Shown here: one piece after another, positions 36,100 to 46,187 of the stretch
How the letters are laid out: every line of letters starts with the position of its first letter
Numbering within the stretch: position 1 is the first letter of the stretch
Assembly (NCBI GenBank): GCA_947494565.1
Contig: CANLVG010000011.1
Span: forward strand, 145,733 to 209,732
Source: an uncultured Flavobacteriaceae bacterium
GTDB lineage: Bacteria; Bacteroidota; Bacteroidia; Flavobacteriales; Flavobacteriaceae
Direction of reading: 5' to 3'
Length of the DNA stretch: 64,000 bases
The notes under the pieces: model-generated
What the model was told of the DNA's origin: nothing
Seen by the model: the letters and a program-made list of their open reading frames with translations, nothing else
Database searches by the model: none
Translations under genes and position numbers: made by a program

Positions 36100-36521
36100 T
36101 GGACTTTGAGATTCGCCTTATCGAAAAAGAGGAAATGGAGGTGATTATTCCTCTGCTACAGCAATTGAACCCCTCAATTTCATATGAAATACTAAAGAAA
36201 CGACTTCAACAGATGTTGCTTCAGAACTATCAATGCGTCGGCGCCTACCACGGCGTCAGATTAGTAGGGATTTCAGGTATTTGGATGCTGACCAAGTATT
36301 ATGTCGGCAAGCACCTTGAGCCTGATAATGTGTTCGTTTTGCCCGAATATCAAGGCAAAGGCGTAGGACAACAACTGTTCGACTGGATTTTTGGCTATGC
36401 CAAATCAAAAGGATGTACCGCTTCTGAACTGAACTGTTATACAAGTAACGAGACGGGACAGCGGTTTTGGGAGAAACAAGGATATGAATTGGTAGCATAT
36501 CACTATCAAAAAAAACTATAG
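36099..36521 (+). CDS. GNAT family N-acetyltransferase in the his operon
   Basis: A 140-residue GNAT enzyme. The acetyl-CoA site is in VLPEYQGKGVGQQLFDWI (Q/RxxGxG/A type) near residue 85, and the late strand and helix contain NCYTSNETGQRFWEKQGYE. It overlaps hisG by 1 bp and sits 1 bp before hisD, so it is co-transcribed and probably co-translated. No histidine-pathway step needs an acetyltransferase, so the substrate is unknown. Confidence 0.87.
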   Translation: MDFEIRLIEKEEMEVIIPLLQQLNPSISYEILKKRLQQMLLQNYQCVGAYHGVRLVGISGIWMLTKYYVGKHLEPDNVFVLPEYQGKGVGQQLFDWIFGYAKSKGCTASELNCYTSNETGQRFWEKQGYELVAYHYQKKL

Positions 36522-36522
36522 G

Positions 36523-37830
36523 ATGGATAGGATATACAATCCGGAACGAACCGATTGGACATCGATTTTAAAACGTCCGACGCGCACTGTAAGCGATATT
36601 CAAGATATGGTCAACACCATCTTTGAAGAAGTTGCCAGTGAAGGTGATACGGTTTTGAAAAAGTATACGAAGGAGTTCGATAAGGTAGAACTGAATGACT
36701 TTTATGTGTCGGAGGCTGAAATCGAACAGGCAACGGCCTTGGTTTCTATCGCCCTTAAAGACGCCATAGCAACCGCTAAAAATAACATTGAGGCATTCCA
36801 TAAAGCCCAGGTAACGGAGCGCGTTTCGGTAGAGACCGCTAAAGGTGTACACTGTTGGCAAGAAAAACGTCCGATCCAGAAGGTAGGTTTGTACATTCCT
36901 GGCGGTACCGCTCCCTTGTTCTCTACCATATTGATGTTGGCCGTTCCGGCTACCATTGCAGGATGTCGTGAAATCGTACTCTGCACTCCGCCCGATACCG
37001 AAGGCAACGTCAATGCGGCTATTCTATATACGGCCGCCCTGTGCGGCGTGACCCGAATTTTTAAAGTTGGTGGCATACAGGCCATCGCGGGGATGACCTT
37101 TGGTACGGAAAGTATTCCGCAAGTGTATAAGATATTCGGCCCTGGGAATCAATATGTGACCGTTGCCAAACAGATTGCGACAAAATATGGAGTGTCCATT
37201 GATATGCCTGCAGGCCCCAGTGAATTACTGGTAGTCGCCGACGATTCCGCGGAAGCCGGTTTCGTAGCCTCTGATTTATTGAGTCAAGCGGAACACGGGA
37301 CGGATAGTCAAGTCATTCTGGTGTCTACCTCTGAGGCACTCATAGAACAGGTGCAGGCTGAAGTAGCATTGCAGTTGAAGGAATTGCCCCGAAAAGAGAT
37401 CGCGAAAAAGGCGATTGCCAATAGTAAATTGATTTATGTCGCCAATGATGAAATTGCGATGGATCTCATCAACGAATACGGGCCCGAGCATTTTATCGTT
37501 TGTGTTGAGGATGTTGATTTTTATATAGAGAACACTCTGAATGCCGGATCTGTATTTATTGGCAATTATACCCCGGAAAGTGCTGGCGACTATGCTTCAG
37601 GCACCAATCATACCCTTCCTACCAATGGATATGCGAAACAGTACAGTGGGGTGAATTTAGACAGTTTTATGAAAAGCATGACCTTCCAACAAATCTCTAA
37701 AGAAGGAATCCAGGAAATTGGGAAGGCTATAGAAATCATGGCAGAAGCGGAAGGGTTACAGGCGCATAAAAATGCCGTTACCTTAAGATTGAACAGCATA
37801 AAAAAGGAAATACGATCAGACCGATCATAG
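36523..37830 (+). CDS. hisD: Histidinol dehydrogenase
   Basis: Last two steps, from histidinol to histidine, with NAD. The 435 residues match HisD: IPGGTAPLFSTILMLAVPAT, AGCREIVLCTPP, KVGGIQAIAGMTFGT, DMPAGPSELLVVAD, LLSQAEHGTDSQ, and the conserved NEYGPEHF and FIGNYTPESAGDYASGTNHT near the zinc and catalytic His residues. It is 1 bp after the GNAT stop and 14 bp before hisC. Confidence 0.97.
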   Translation: MDRIYNPERTDWTSILKRPTRTVSDIQDMVNTIFEEVASEGDTVLKKYTKEFDKVELNDFYVSEAEIEQATALVSIALKDAIATAKNNIEAFHKAQVTERVSVETAKGVHCWQEKRPIQKVGLYIPGGTAPLFSTILMLAVPATIAGCREIVLCTPPDTEGNVNAAILYTAALCGVTRIFKVGGIQAIAGMTFGTESIPQVYKIFGPGNQYVTVAKQIATKYGVSIDMPAGPSELLVVADDSAEAGFVASDLLSQAEHGTDSQVILVSTSEALIEQVQAEVALQLKELPRKEIAKKAIANSKLIYVANDEIAMDLINEYGPEHFIVCVEDVDFYIENTLNAGSVFIGNYTPESAGDYASGTNHTLPTNGYAKQYSGVNLDSFMKSMTFQQISKEGIQEIGKAIEIMAEAEGLQAHKNAVTLRLNSIKKEIRSDRS

Positions 37831-37844
37831 TTAAAGAGAAATCG

Positions 37845-38894
37845 ATGAATTTCGAATTAAATAAAATAACCCGGGCAAATGTAGAAGCACTACAACCGTA
37901 TTCTTCCGCACGTGACGAATACAAATCGGATGGTTCTGAAATGGTATTTTTAGATGCCAATGAGAATCCTTTTGAGAATGGGGTAAACCGATATCCCGAT
38001 CCTCAACAACGCGATTTGAAATCGGTTTTGGCAGAACCAAAAGGAGTACTGCCCGAAAACATCCTATTAGGAAACGGAAGTGATGAAGTGTTGGATTTGC
38101 TGTTCAGGGCGTTTTGTGAACCCCATGTGGATAATATCGTCACCTTACCACCCACTTACGGGATGTACAATGTGCTATCGGGAATCAATACCGTTGAAAA
38201 CCGAAAGGTGCTCTTGACAGATACGTTTCAACCTGACGTAAAGGAAATTCTCAAGGTCGTGGATGAGTATACGAAGCTGATTTTTCTTTGTTCCCCGAAC
38301 AATCCCACTGGAAATGGTTTTGATGAGGATCGAATTAAGGGTTTACTCGAAGCCTTCAATGGTTTGCTTGTCATCGACGAGGCCTATATCGATTTTTCCC
38401 CTAGAAAAAGTTGGGTGGGCCGATTGTCGGACTTTCCGAATTTGGTGGTCACCCAAACCCTGTCAAAAGCATATGGTTTGGCCGGCATTCGATTAGGGCT
38501 ATGCCTTGCGTCCACGGAGATTATATCCGTTCTGAATAAGATCAAGCCGCCCTATAATGTGAACGGACTAACACAGGCAAGGGCACTAGAACGTGTACTT
38601 GCGCAAGAAGCGGTTACCTCGGAGGTAGCGAACATACTCACCGAAAGAGAGAAGCTGCGCAAAGCGCTTCTAACAGTTTCTTTTGTGGATATGTTGTACC
38701 CTACGGAAGCAAATTTTATCTTAGTCAAAGTTGATGACGCCGACTTAAGGTATGCACAGCTATTACATAAGGGAATCGTCATTCGCAACAGAAGTACACA
38801 GCCTTTATGTCAAAATACATTGCGTTTTACCGTAGGTACGGCAAGTGAAAATAAAAAATTGATCAGTGCATTAAAAGAACTATCGGATGCGTAA
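37845..38894 (+). CDS. hisC: Histidinol-phosphate aminotransferase
   Basis: PLP enzyme converting imidazole-acetol phosphate to histidinol phosphate. The 349 residues are of class II fold. The PLP Lys is in [16 protein letters not shown], with [13 protein letters not shown] near the start and [13 protein letters not shown] for the Asp-Tyr pair. [14 protein letters not shown] ends the family pattern. Its 3' end overlaps hisB by 8 bp. Confidence 0.96.
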   Translation: MNFELNKITRANVEALQPYSSARDEYKSDGSEMVFLDANENPFENGVNRYPDPQQRDLKSVLAEPKGVLPENILLGNGSDEVLDLLFRAFCEPHVDNIVTLPPTYGMYNVLSGINTVENRKVLLTDTFQPDVKEILKVVDEYTKLIFLCSPNNPTGNGFDEDRIKGLLEAFNGLLVIDEAYIDFSPRKSWVGRLSDFPNLVVTQTLSKAYGLAGIRLGLCLASTEIISVLNKIKPPYNVNGLTQARALERVLAQEAVTSEVANILTEREKLRKALLTVSFVDMLYPTEANFILVKVDDADLRYAQLLHKGIVIRNRSTQPLCQNTLRFTVGTASENKKLISALKELSDA

Positions 38895-40026
38895 AAAGAA
38901 AGTCCTATTTATCGATCGAGATGGAACCATCATTAAAGAAACGGTCGACGAACAAATCGATTCCTTTGAGAAAATGATCTTTTACCCCAAAGCGTTTACC
39001 TATTTGGGTAAGATCGCCCAGGAATTGGACTATGAATTGGTCATGATCACAAACCAAGATGGTCTCGGAACCGATGTCTTTCCAGAGGATACTTTTTGGC
39101 CTGTGCATAATTTTATCTTGAAATCATTTGAGAATGAGGGAGTGGTATTCGATGCGGTTTTTTTAGATCGGACCTTCCCCCATGAAAATGCGAACACAAG
39201 AAAACCGGGAACCGGTTTGTTGACCGCTTACTTCTCAGAGGATTATGATTTGACGAATTCATACGTTATCGGGGATAGATTGACCGATATGGAGTTGGCT
39301 AAGAATCTAGGGTCACAAGGAATTTTTATCAATGACGAGACCCACTTGGGTACAGGGGAAATTACGGTTGAACGAGGGGCACTTGACGAGGTCATCACAT
39401 TGGAAAGTAATGATTGGGAAAAAATCTACGAATTTTTGAAACTTCAAGATCGAACGGCGGAAATACATCGAAAGACAAATGAAACGGATATCAAGATCAA
39501 TTTGAATCTTGATGGCACAGGAAAAGGGCAAATCAATACCGGTCTGGCCTTTTTTGACCATATGCTGGATCAGTTGGCCCGTCACGGACAAATGGATCTG
39601 GATATCAAAGTAGACGGAGATTTAGAGGTAGACGAGCACCATACGATTGAAGATACCGCAATCGCTTTAGGGGAGGTGTTTCGCCAAGCCCTCGGAACAA
39701 AACTGGGCATTGAGCGTTATGGATTCTGCTTGCCTATGGATGATTGTTTGGCGCAGGTTGCTATTGACTTCGGTGGGCGAAATTGGTTAGTCTGGGACGC
39801 CACTTTTAAACGGGAAAAAGTGGGGGATATGCCTACGGAAATGTTTCATCACTTTTTCAAATCCTTTACCGACGGAGCCAAAGCAAACCTTAATATAAAG
39901 GCAGAAGGTACTAATGAGCACCATAAGATAGAGGCCATTTTTAAGGCGTTCGCCAAGTCCATCAAAATGGCGGTAAAGCGAGATGTGGAAAAGATGGTGT
40001 TGCCCAGTACAAAAGGGGTGCTTTAA
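38887..40026 (+). CDS. hisB: Bifunctional histidinol-phosphatase / imidazoleglycerol-phosphate dehydratase
   Basis: A fusion of two enzymes, 379 residues. The N-terminal HAD phosphatase (1-170) has FIDRDGTII with the nucleophile Asp. The C-terminal IGPD part (about 190-379) has the metal ligands in [27 protein letters not shown], and [17 protein letters not shown]. It supplies both the sixth (dehydratase) and eighth (phosphatase) steps. The fusion is typical of enterobacteria and Bacteroidota. Confidence 0.97.
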   Translation: MRKKKVLFIDRDGTIIKETVDEQIDSFEKMIFYPKAFTYLGKIAQELDYELVMITNQDGLGTDVFPEDTFWPVHNFILKSFENEGVVFDAVFLDRTFPHENANTRKPGTGLLTAYFSEDYDLTNSYVIGDRLTDMELAKNLGSQGIFINDETHLGTGEITVERGALDEVITLESNDWEKIYEFLKLQDRTAEIHRKTNETDIKINLNLDGTGKGQINTGLAFFDHMLDQLARHGQMDLDIKVDGDLEVDEHHTIEDTAIALGEVFRQALGTKLGIERYGFCLPMDDCLAQVAIDFGGRNWLVWDATFKREKVGDMPTEMFHHFFKSFTDGAKANLNIKAEGTNEHHKIEAIFKAFAKSIKMAVKRDVEKMVLPSTKGVL

Positions 40027-40073
40027 ATTAATAGAGCTATCGAACAAAGTCGGTTATTCATAAAACCATAACA

Positions 40074-40655
40074 GTGAAGATTGTAATTATAGACTACGGG
40101 GCAGGAAATATACAAAGTATCAAATTTGCCTTTCAACGATTGGGGTACGAGGCCGTATTAAGCCATGATGCACAGGAAATTCAAGAGGCCGATAAGGTGA
40201 TTTTTCCTGGAGTAGGAGAGGCGAGTAGTGCCATGAACAAGCTAAAGGCCAGTGGTTTGGATAAGGTGATTCCCGTGTTAAAACAGCCGGTCTTGGGCAT
40301 ATGTTTAGGGATGCAATTGATGTGTCATTCCTCAGAGGAAGGAGAGACCCAAGGCTTAGGTATTTTTGATACGGAAGTCGTGAAATTTTCCGATCGGGTC
40401 AAAGTTCCGCAGATAGGCTGGAATCAGATCAGCAACCTGAAATCCGAACTCTTTGAAGAAGTGGACGAAAAAGAACACATTTATTTGGTACATAGTTTTT
40501 ATGCGCCCCTTTGCAAAGAAACCATTGCGGAGTCATTTTACGAGCTACCCTACAGTGCGGCCCTGCAAAAGGGTAATTTTTACGGAACACAATTTCATCC
40601 AGAAAAAAGTAGCATGATAGGGGAACGGATACTAATGAACTTTTTGGAAGTGTAA
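40074..40655 (+). CDS. hisH: Imidazole glycerol phosphate synthase, glutamine amidotransferase subunit
   Basis: Partners HisF, hydrolysing glutamine to feed ammonia. The 193 residues are a class I amidotransferase: catalytic Cys in LGICLGMQLM and the His-Glu pair in GTQFHPEKSS, with the opening MKIVIIDYGAGNI. The start codon is GTG at 40074. A GNAT gene starts 1 bp after its stop. Confidence 0.96.
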   Translation: MKIVIIDYGAGNIQSIKFAFQRLGYEAVLSHDAQEIQEADKVIFPGVGEASSAMNKLKASGLDKVIPVLKQPVLGICLGMQLMCHSSEEGETQGLGIFDTEVVKFSDRVKVPQIGWNQISNLKSELFEEVDEKEHIYLVHSFYAPLCKETIAESFYELPYSAALQKGNFYGTQFHPEKSSMIGERILMNFLEV

Positions 40656-40656
40656 T

Positions 40657-41082
40657 ATGGACTATCGCATATCGACCGACAAATCGGCATTGAACCTGCA
40701 ATTCATTTATGACTATATGATCAATACCTCGTATTGGGGCAAGGGGCGTACTTTGGAACAAACTGAACGGACTATCGAAAATTCATACTGTTTTGGCATG
40801 TATACCCTGTCCAATGAGCAAATCGGTTTTGCTCGAGTAGTGACCGATTTTGTTTTTTTCGGTAATATTATGGATGTCTTTATTGCTCCGGAGTATCAAG
40901 GAAAAGGTTTGGGCAAGGCATTGATAGGGCATATGTTGGAAGACAGGATGTTGAACGAATTGCAGACCTTGACCCTTAAGACAAAAGATGCACATGCGCT
41001 TTATGGACGATATGGATTCAAAAAAATCGGCGACTCGGCCTTGTATATGGCAAGAGACCTTCAAAAACTAGACGGATTATGA
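40657..41082 (+). CDS. GNAT family N-acetyltransferase (second in his operon)
   Basis: A 141-residue GNAT protein with [20 protein letters not shown], the acetyl-CoA loop, near residue 72, and [14 protein letters not shown] near 112. It differs from the copy after hisG in its first 60 residues ([20 protein letters not shown]), which looks like the arylamine/spermidine-type GNAT subgroup. It overlaps hisA by 4 bp (ATGA), so translation is coupled. Confidence 0.87.
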   Translation: MDYRISTDKSALNLQFIYDYMINTSYWGKGRTLEQTERTIENSYCFGMYTLSNEQIGFARVVTDFVFFGNIMDVFIAPEYQGKGLGKALIGHMLEDRMLNELQTLTLKTKDAHALYGRYGFKKIGDSALYMARDLQKLDGL

Positions 41083-41804
41083 GAATAGTTCCTGCCATTG
41101 ATATCATCGAGGGGAAGTGCGTTCGCCTATCAAAAGGAGACTACGACACAAAAAAAGTGTACAATGAGAACCCTTTAGAGGTCGCCAAGGAATTTGAGGC
41201 ACATGGCATTCGATATTTACATTTGGTAGACCTTGATGGCGCAAAGTCAAAGCATATCGTGAACCACAAGGTATTGGAACAGATTGCTTCTAAAACGGGC
41301 TTGAAAATTGATTTTGGTGGCGGATTGAAAACCGATGATGACCTGCGTATCGCTTTTGAAAGTGGCGCTGATCAAATTACGGGAGGAAGTATCGCTGTGA
41401 AAAACAAGGAAGTCTTTCTGCAATGGTTGCATACCTACGGAGCGGAAAAGATCATCCTTGGTGCAGATGCCATGAACGAAAAAGTAGCGGTTTCCGGTTG
41501 GCAGGAAGAATCGAAAGAGGCATTGCTTCCCTTTATTCGATCGTATCAAGAAAAAGGCATTCAATATGTCATTTGTACCGATATTTCAAAAGACGGTATG
41601 TTAGAAGGACCTTCCTTCGAACTATATGAGAAATTATTGAGAAACTCCGAGGGGCTTAATTTGATCGCCTCGGGCGGCGTATCGCACTTTGATGAACTCC
41701 CAAGGCTGCTGGAGATTGGCTGTGAGGGTGTCATTATCGGTAAGGCGATATACGAGAATCGAATACGTTTGAAACAATTGGAATCCTATATATTATCCCA
41801 ATAA
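41079..41804 (+). CDS. hisA: ProFAR isomerase
   Basis: Isomerises ProFAR to PRFAR. The 241-residue beta-alpha barrel has the phosphate-site motifs [12 protein letters not shown] and [15 protein letters not shown], and the catalytic Asp pair in [14 protein letters not shown] and [12 protein letters not shown]. It overlaps the GNAT gene by 4 bp and is followed by a DinB gene after 6 bp. Confidence 0.96.
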   Translation: MRIVPAIDIIEGKCVRLSKGDYDTKKVYNENPLEVAKEFEAHGIRYLHLVDLDGAKSKHIVNHKVLEQIASKTGLKIDFGGGLKTDDDLRIAFESGADQITGGSIAVKNKEVFLQWLHTYGAEKIILGADAMNEKVAVSGWQEESKEALLPFIRSYQEKGIQYVICTDISKDGMLEGPSFELYEKLLRNSEGLNLIASGGVSHFDELPRLLEIGCEGVIIGKAIYENRIRLKQLESYILSQ

Positions 41805-41810
41805 AAAATT

Positions 41811-42320
41811 ATGGAAGAGAGAATCAGGGAAGAATTTGTGCAAAATGCACTGTATCGTTTAGATGAAAGCACCCGAATGAACCGAATTTCGCTCGAGCAT
41901 ATTTCGGAAGAGGAGCTATGGAAACGGCCAAATGCCTCGTTAAATAGTATTGGCAATTTGATTTTACATCTTTGTGGTAATATTACGCAATATGTTATTT
42001 CTTCCTTGGGGCAGACGGAGGATAATCGAAACCGTGATGCTGAATTCAATGCGGAATCAGGCTACACCAAGAAAGAACTCCTCGACCGGTTGATCGAAAC
42101 CGTTGAAAAGGCCAAAAGGGTGATCAACGATGCTTCGATGGAACAATTGGTCAGAAAGCGTGATGTACAGGGGTTTTATTTTTCCGGAATAGGCGTTGTA
42201 CTGCATGCGGTCGAGCATTACTCATATCACACTGGTCAAATCGCTTTTTGGACGAAGCAGCTGAAGGATACCGATCTAGGGTTTTACGATGGGATGGATT
42301 TGACGATTAAAAACAAATAA
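41811..42320 (+). CDS. DinB/DUF1572 family protein in the his operon
   Basis: A 169-residue four-helix protein. The metal His pattern fits: one in GNLILHLCGN, and two in VVLHAVEHYSYHTGQI. The opening EFVQNALYRLDESTRMNRIS is usual for DUF1572. It lies 6 bp after hisA and 65 bp before hisF. It has no known role in histidine synthesis, and thiol-transferase-type activity is only a family suggestion. Confidence 0.85.
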   Translation: MEERIREEFVQNALYRLDESTRMNRISLEHISEEELWKRPNASLNSIGNLILHLCGNITQYVISSLGQTEDNRNRDAEFNAESGYTKKELLDRLIETVEKAKRVINDASMEQLVRKRDVQGFYFSGIGVVLHAVEHYSYHTGQIAFWTKQLKDTDLGFYDGMDLTIKNK

Positions 42321-42385
42321 GGGTAAAACAAGAGGCCTATGGTCCGTTGTGAATCGCTCGAGCCATACTTTTAAGAACTAAAAAA

Positions 42386-43141
42386 ATGCTTGCAAAACGA
42401 ATAGTACCTTGTTTGGATATCAAGGATGGGCGTACCGTAAAAGGTGTAAATTTTGTTGATTTGCGGGACGCTGGCGACCCTGTTGAATTGGCTGAAATCT
42501 ACAGTCGCGAAGGTGCGGATGAATTGGTGTTTCTCGATATCTCTGCTACCGAACAAAAACGGAAGACCTTAGCTGAATTGGTATATCGCGTCGCGGAGAA
42601 GGTAAGCATTCCTTTTACGGTAGGTGGGGGGATCTCATCGGTAGAGGATGTTGATGTTTTGTTGCGGAACGGTGCAGATAAGATATCCATTAATTCATCG
42701 GCGGTGAAGAACCCGCAATTGATCAATGATTTGGTCGCCAAGTTTGGTTCGCAGTGTATCGTGGTGGCCATTGATGCGAAAAAAATAAATGACAGATGGA
42801 TGGTTCATTTGGTCGGAGGTAAGGTTCCTACGGAAATTGAGCTGTTTTCGTGGGCCAAGGAAGTGGAACAACGCGGTGCAGGGGAAATATTGTTCACGTC
42901 CATGGATCATGATGGTACTAAAAACGGATTTGCGAATGAGGCTTTGGCGAAACTGTCGACCGAGGTCAATATTCCTATTATTGCTTCGGGAGGTGCCGGT
43001 ACTGTGGAGCATTTCACAGATACTTTCGAGACAGGAAAAGCGGATGCCGCTTTGGCGGCCAGTGTTTTCCACTTTAAAGAAATCAAAATTAAAGACTTGA
43101 AAAAAGAATTACATAAAAACGGTATCCCCGTTCGATTATAA
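42386..43141 (+). CDS. hisF: Imidazole glycerol phosphate synthase, cyclase subunit
   Basis: Makes IGP and AICAR from PRFAR and ammonia. The 251 residues form the expected barrel: [20 protein letters not shown] (catalytic Asp), [21 protein letters not shown], and [18 protein letters not shown] gene follows after 11 bp. Confidence 0.97.
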   Translation: MLAKRIVPCLDIKDGRTVKGVNFVDLRDAGDPVELAEIYSREGADELVFLDISATEQKRKTLAELVYRVAEKVSIPFTVGGGISSVEDVDVLLRNGADKISINSSAVKNPQLINDLVAKFGSQCIVVAIDAKKINDRWMVHLVGGKVPTEIELFSWAKEVEQRGAGEILFTSMDHDGTKNGFANEALAKLSTEVNIPIIASGGAGTVEHFTDTFETGKADAALAASVFHFKEIKIKDLKKELHKNGIPVRL

Positions 43142-43152
43142 AGCCAAACAAA

Positions 43153-43734
43153 TTGATACGCGCTAGTAAGGAAGACAGAAAAACGGTGGTCGCTATTTTG
43201 GTGGAGGCATTTGAACCTTTGATGGAAGAGAATTCTATTAATTTGGTCGTGAAGCAAGATGAAAAACGCTCAGAGCGAATGCGAATTCTAATGGAGTATT
43301 TATTTGATAAGGCCATGCGTACCGGAGAAGTGTTTCTCTCCGATAACCGTGCGAGCTGCCTTTTGATTTCCTATGCCCATAAAGACACCTTCAGTATTTC
43401 GAAATTGGCGTCAACCATCCGTTTGGCAATCAAATGCATCGGTGTCGAGAGAGTTCGAAAAGTGCTGCGCCGACAGAAAATAGTACAACGCAATTATCCC
43501 AATGGGGCCTATATTCGACCGATGATTTTCGCGGTGCGCAATGAGTATAAAGGCACCGTGACAGCGGCAAAATTGATCATGCAGGTGTTCAAGGATTTTA
43601 AAGACAACGAACTCCCCGTGATTGTAGATACCGCTTCGGAAGATCATGTGCGTCTGTACCAAAAATTTGGATTACGGATTTTTAATAAAGAAAAGGAACT
43701 GGGTTTTCCGATTTACCTGCTTCGAATGAATTGA
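43153..43734 (+). CDS. GNAT-like acetyltransferase (third in his operon)
   Basis: A 193-residue protein with a GNAT-like ending, EDHVRLYQKFGLRIFNKEKE. The central region (LASTIRLAIKCIGVERVRKV) is not typical, and the acetyl-CoA loop is unclear (MIFAVRNEYKGTVTAAKLIM), so activity is uncertain. The start is TTG at 43153. It lies between hisF and hisIE, so it is in the operon. Confidence 0.72.
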   Translation: MIRASKEDRKTVVAILVEAFEPLMEENSINLVVKQDEKRSERMRILMEYLFDKAMRTGEVFLSDNRASCLLISYAHKDTFSISKLASTIRLAIKCIGVERVRKVLRRQKIVQRNYPNGAYIRPMIFAVRNEYKGTVTAAKLIMQVFKDFKDNELPVIVDTASEDHVRLYQKFGLRIFNKEKELGFPIYLLRMN

Positions 43735-43821
43735 GCTTTGGGCATGTTGTTTTAAAAATAACCAGTCCTCAATTCTAGCTAAGGATGATCGCTTACCCTT
43801 CATGTGTATAAAAGAAAAATT

Positions 43822-44421
43822 ATGACCATAGATTTCGATAAAGACCCAAATGGACTCATTCCTGCTATCATTCAAGATGCGCGGACCAAGAACGTTTTGA
43901 TGCTAGGGTATATGAACCAAGCCGCATTTGATAAAACACAGGAGACCCAGAGGGTGACCTTTTACAGTAGAAGCAAACAGCGCTTATGGACAAAAGGCGA
44001 AGAGAGTGGTAATTTTCTGAATGTAGTGGATATCAAGAACGATTGTGACGGAGATACCTTATTGATTTCCGTTCGTCCCGTTGGCCCTACTTGCCATACC
44101 GGTACGGATACTTGTTGGGGTGAAGAGAACAGCCCTAATTTCGCATTTCTTTCGCAATTAGAGGGAATTATCAAACAAAGAAGAACCACCGATGATGGTA
44201 GTTCTTCCTATGTCGCATCCCTTTTCGAAAAGGGAATCAACAAAATTGCGCAAAAAGTGGGGGAAGAGGCCATTGAAACGGTTATCGAGGCCAAAGACGA
44301 CAATGATGAACTCTTTTTATACGAGAGTGCCGACCTACTTTTCCACTACCTGATATTGTTGCAAGCCAAAGGGTTTACCCTTGCTGATATTGAAGCTGAA
44401 TTGAGAAATAGAAATAAATAG
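43822..44421 (+). CDS. hisIE: Phosphoribosyl-AMP cyclohydrolase / phosphoribosyl-ATP diphosphatase
   Basis: A fusion supplying the second and third steps. The first half (1-105) has the HisI zinc motifs GDTLLISVRPVGPTCHTGTD and CW. The second half has the HisE MazG-like helix pattern GINKIAQKVGEEAIETVIEA and the DLLFHYLILLQAKG end. The ATG at 43822 gives MTIDFDKDPNGLIPAIIQD. It ends the operon, 3 bp from a convergent gene. Confidence 0.96.
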   Translation: MTIDFDKDPNGLIPAIIQDARTKNVLMLGYMNQAAFDKTQETQRVTFYSRSKQRLWTKGEESGNFLNVVDIKNDCDGDTLLISVRPVGPTCHTGTDTCWGEENSPNFAFLSQLEGIIKQRRTTDDGSSSYVASLFEKGINKIAQKVGEEAIETVIEAKDDNDELFLYESADLLFHYLILLQAKGFTLADIEAELRNRNK

Positions 44422-44424
44422 CCC

Positions 44425-45147
44425 TTAGTTTCTGTGATTTACTTCTGAGGATCCCGAAAGCTTTCTATTATTGACAGCTGCTTCTCCCTTATAATTGAGC
44501 ACACTGGCACCGGATGCCTTTACATCAATGCTATTGGCAACGGATAAAAACGCTTCACTGGCACCTGAGAGTTCTATGTTCAGATCCTGCACCGTTAAAT
44601 CATAATCTTTGATGTCGCTACTTCCCTTAAGTTTGGCGTTCAAAGAAGATACATCACCGTAAAGATCAAGACTTGAAGCGCCGGTGGTATCGAGGTATAA
44701 CCGTTCTGCATCGACTTCCCCGCTGATATCCGAAGCCCCGGAAAGATCGATGCGACCATCTGAAACGATCCATGTATTATCCAATGTCACACGTGACGCC
44801 CCTGAAAGATCGAAAGTGGCAATGTTCTTGGTAGTGATATAGGCGTTCATCGTAGCATTACCGCGAACATTGGTGAAGTTTTTTAACCGAATTGCCAAGG
44901 CATCGCCTTCCCTTTTTACGATGATTCTATCATGAAGGTTGTCATTTGCCTCTATGCGAACACTTTCTTCTGTATCCGAAAAGGTGACGTAGGCATGAAA
45001 CGCATCCGAAACCTTCAGTTCCGAATAAGAAGGAATTGAATAGTCGAGCGAGGTCACATCACCCGAAGCACGAATGGTATCATGGTCGCATGAGGTCAAA
45101 AGCCCAATAGCGAGGAGTACTCCAAAAATTAAATTTACTTTTTTCAT
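44425..45147 (-). CDS. DUF2807 (head GIN) lipoprotein
   Basis: A 240-residue lipoprotein (signal MKKVNLIFGVLLAIGLLTSC, Cys 20). The mature protein is a beta-strand repeat with many Ser-Gly-Ala-Ser turns (SGASRVTL, SGASDISGEV, TGASSLDLYG, SGASEAFL), the layout of DUF2807 beta-helix domains found on Bacteroidota surfaces. It lies 232 bp downstream of the barrel gene and converges on hisIE with only 3 bp between stops. It is probably an envelope-associated protein of the nearby sigma module. Confidence 0.85.
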   Translation of the reverse strand: MKKVNLIFGVLLAIGLLTSCDHDTIRASGDVTSLDYSIPSYSELKVSDAFHAYVTFSDTEESVRIEANDNLHDRIIVKREGDALAIRLKNFTNVRGNATMNAYITTKNIATFDLSGASRVTLDNTWIVSDGRIDLSGASDISGEVDAERLYLDTTGASSLDLYGDVSSLNAKLKGSSDIKDYDLTVQDLNIELSGASEAFLSVANSIDVKASGASVLNYKGEAAVNNRKLSGSSEVNHRN

Positions 45148-45379
45148 TGTTATGATTTTATGAATGATTGATGATTATTTGAGTCAGGCCGTTCATACGC
45201 CCTTCTTACAATTCAGGTATTAAACAGGAACCCAGGTCAATTGAATAGGGTGCCATTCTTTTGTTGGCGGTCTCAATGAAGATTCCTTTTCTTCAGTCGT
45301 TCGCATAAAAACCTGATGGTCTTCATTGAAGACGTGCTTTGTTTCGATGAGTGTATAAAATGGGCCTAGTTTACGATGG

Positions 45380-46048
45380 TTATCTATCATCACCAATGGT
45401 TTTTTTATACCGGTTTCGACCCATATTGAATACCCCCACCTTGATGCCAATTCCTCCTGAAAACCCATTGAGGCGATCCACTGGACTGTTGACCAAATTG
45501 ATCTTACTCGTGAATCGGTATTTGACCCCGGCTTCAATCTGTAGATATCTAGAGATATTGAACAGTGCGCTGATACCCGGCTCCGCTACAAAAATTGCAT
45601 CGAAATCATCTTCCGTAAGGTCTTGGTCAAAATCCTCATCGAAATTATCGTCTATTACCCCGATACCTCCAGCGCCGACTAAAAGCGGAAAAGACAGATT
45701 CACCCTTGATTTGCTAAAAAATATCGGTTCTAGATGCAATCCGCCGTAGGCCCCTATCAAATCCTCACGTCTTGAGAGCGCGGTATTAAAGACATCTTGG
45801 TCGGAGTAAATAAAATTACCCTCAAAACCAACCTCAAATTGCTGATTCGCTACATAGGCTACTGTGATTCCACCCATATAGGTATCTGCATCATCGACCT
45901 CCCCATAACGCATGGTTAGTCCTAAATAAACGCCATGCACCACATTATTGCGGTCATTGAATTCTACATATCCATCTTCTTCTTGGGCGGCACCAAGAAT
46001 GCTGAAAAAGGAGGCAAGTAGTAGTACTATTGATTTTTGATTGTTCAT
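45380..46048 (-). CDS. Outer-membrane beta-barrel protein
   Basis: A 222-residue exported protein. The signal peptide is QKSIVLLLASFFSILGAAQ (about 4-22). The mature chain shows alternating strands with aromatic ends (GVYLGLTMRYGEVDDADTYM; FEVGFEGNFIYSD; LEPIFFSKSRVNLSFPLLVG; QIEAGVKYRFTS) typical of small OmpA/OprF-like barrels of 8 strands. The acidic loop DDNFDEDFDQDLTEDDFD is unusual. It lies 139 bp downstream of the DUF4097-like gene. Confidence 0.78.
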   Translation of the reverse strand: MNNQKSIVLLLASFFSILGAAQEEDGYVEFNDRNNVVHGVYLGLTMRYGEVDDADTYMGGITVAYVANQQFEVGFEGNFIYSDQDVFNTALSRREDLIGAYGGLHLEPIFFSKSRVNLSFPLLVGAGGIGVIDDNFDEDFDQDLTEDDFDAIFVAEPGISALFNISRYLQIEAGVKYRFTSKINLVNSPVDRLNGFSGGIGIKVGVFNMGRNRYKKTIGDDR

Positions 46049-46187
46049 ATTGTTGTTTTATATTGATTGACTACTTAGATTGACAATGGTTCTTATGAAA
46101 AGTTGCATATTTTTTGATTTTTTTTTCGAAAAACTCGAATGACGGGCCACATGTTACTTTTTTTCCGCTGCATTGGATAGGGGAGAC

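Noticed and set aside
45220..45537. A 105-codon minus-strand frame overlapping the outer-membrane barrel gene and reaching into the 232-bp gap
   Set aside because: Half of it lies inside the barrel gene in another frame and has no domain-like pattern. The barrel protein itself has a complete end, so a frameshift is not needed to explain it.
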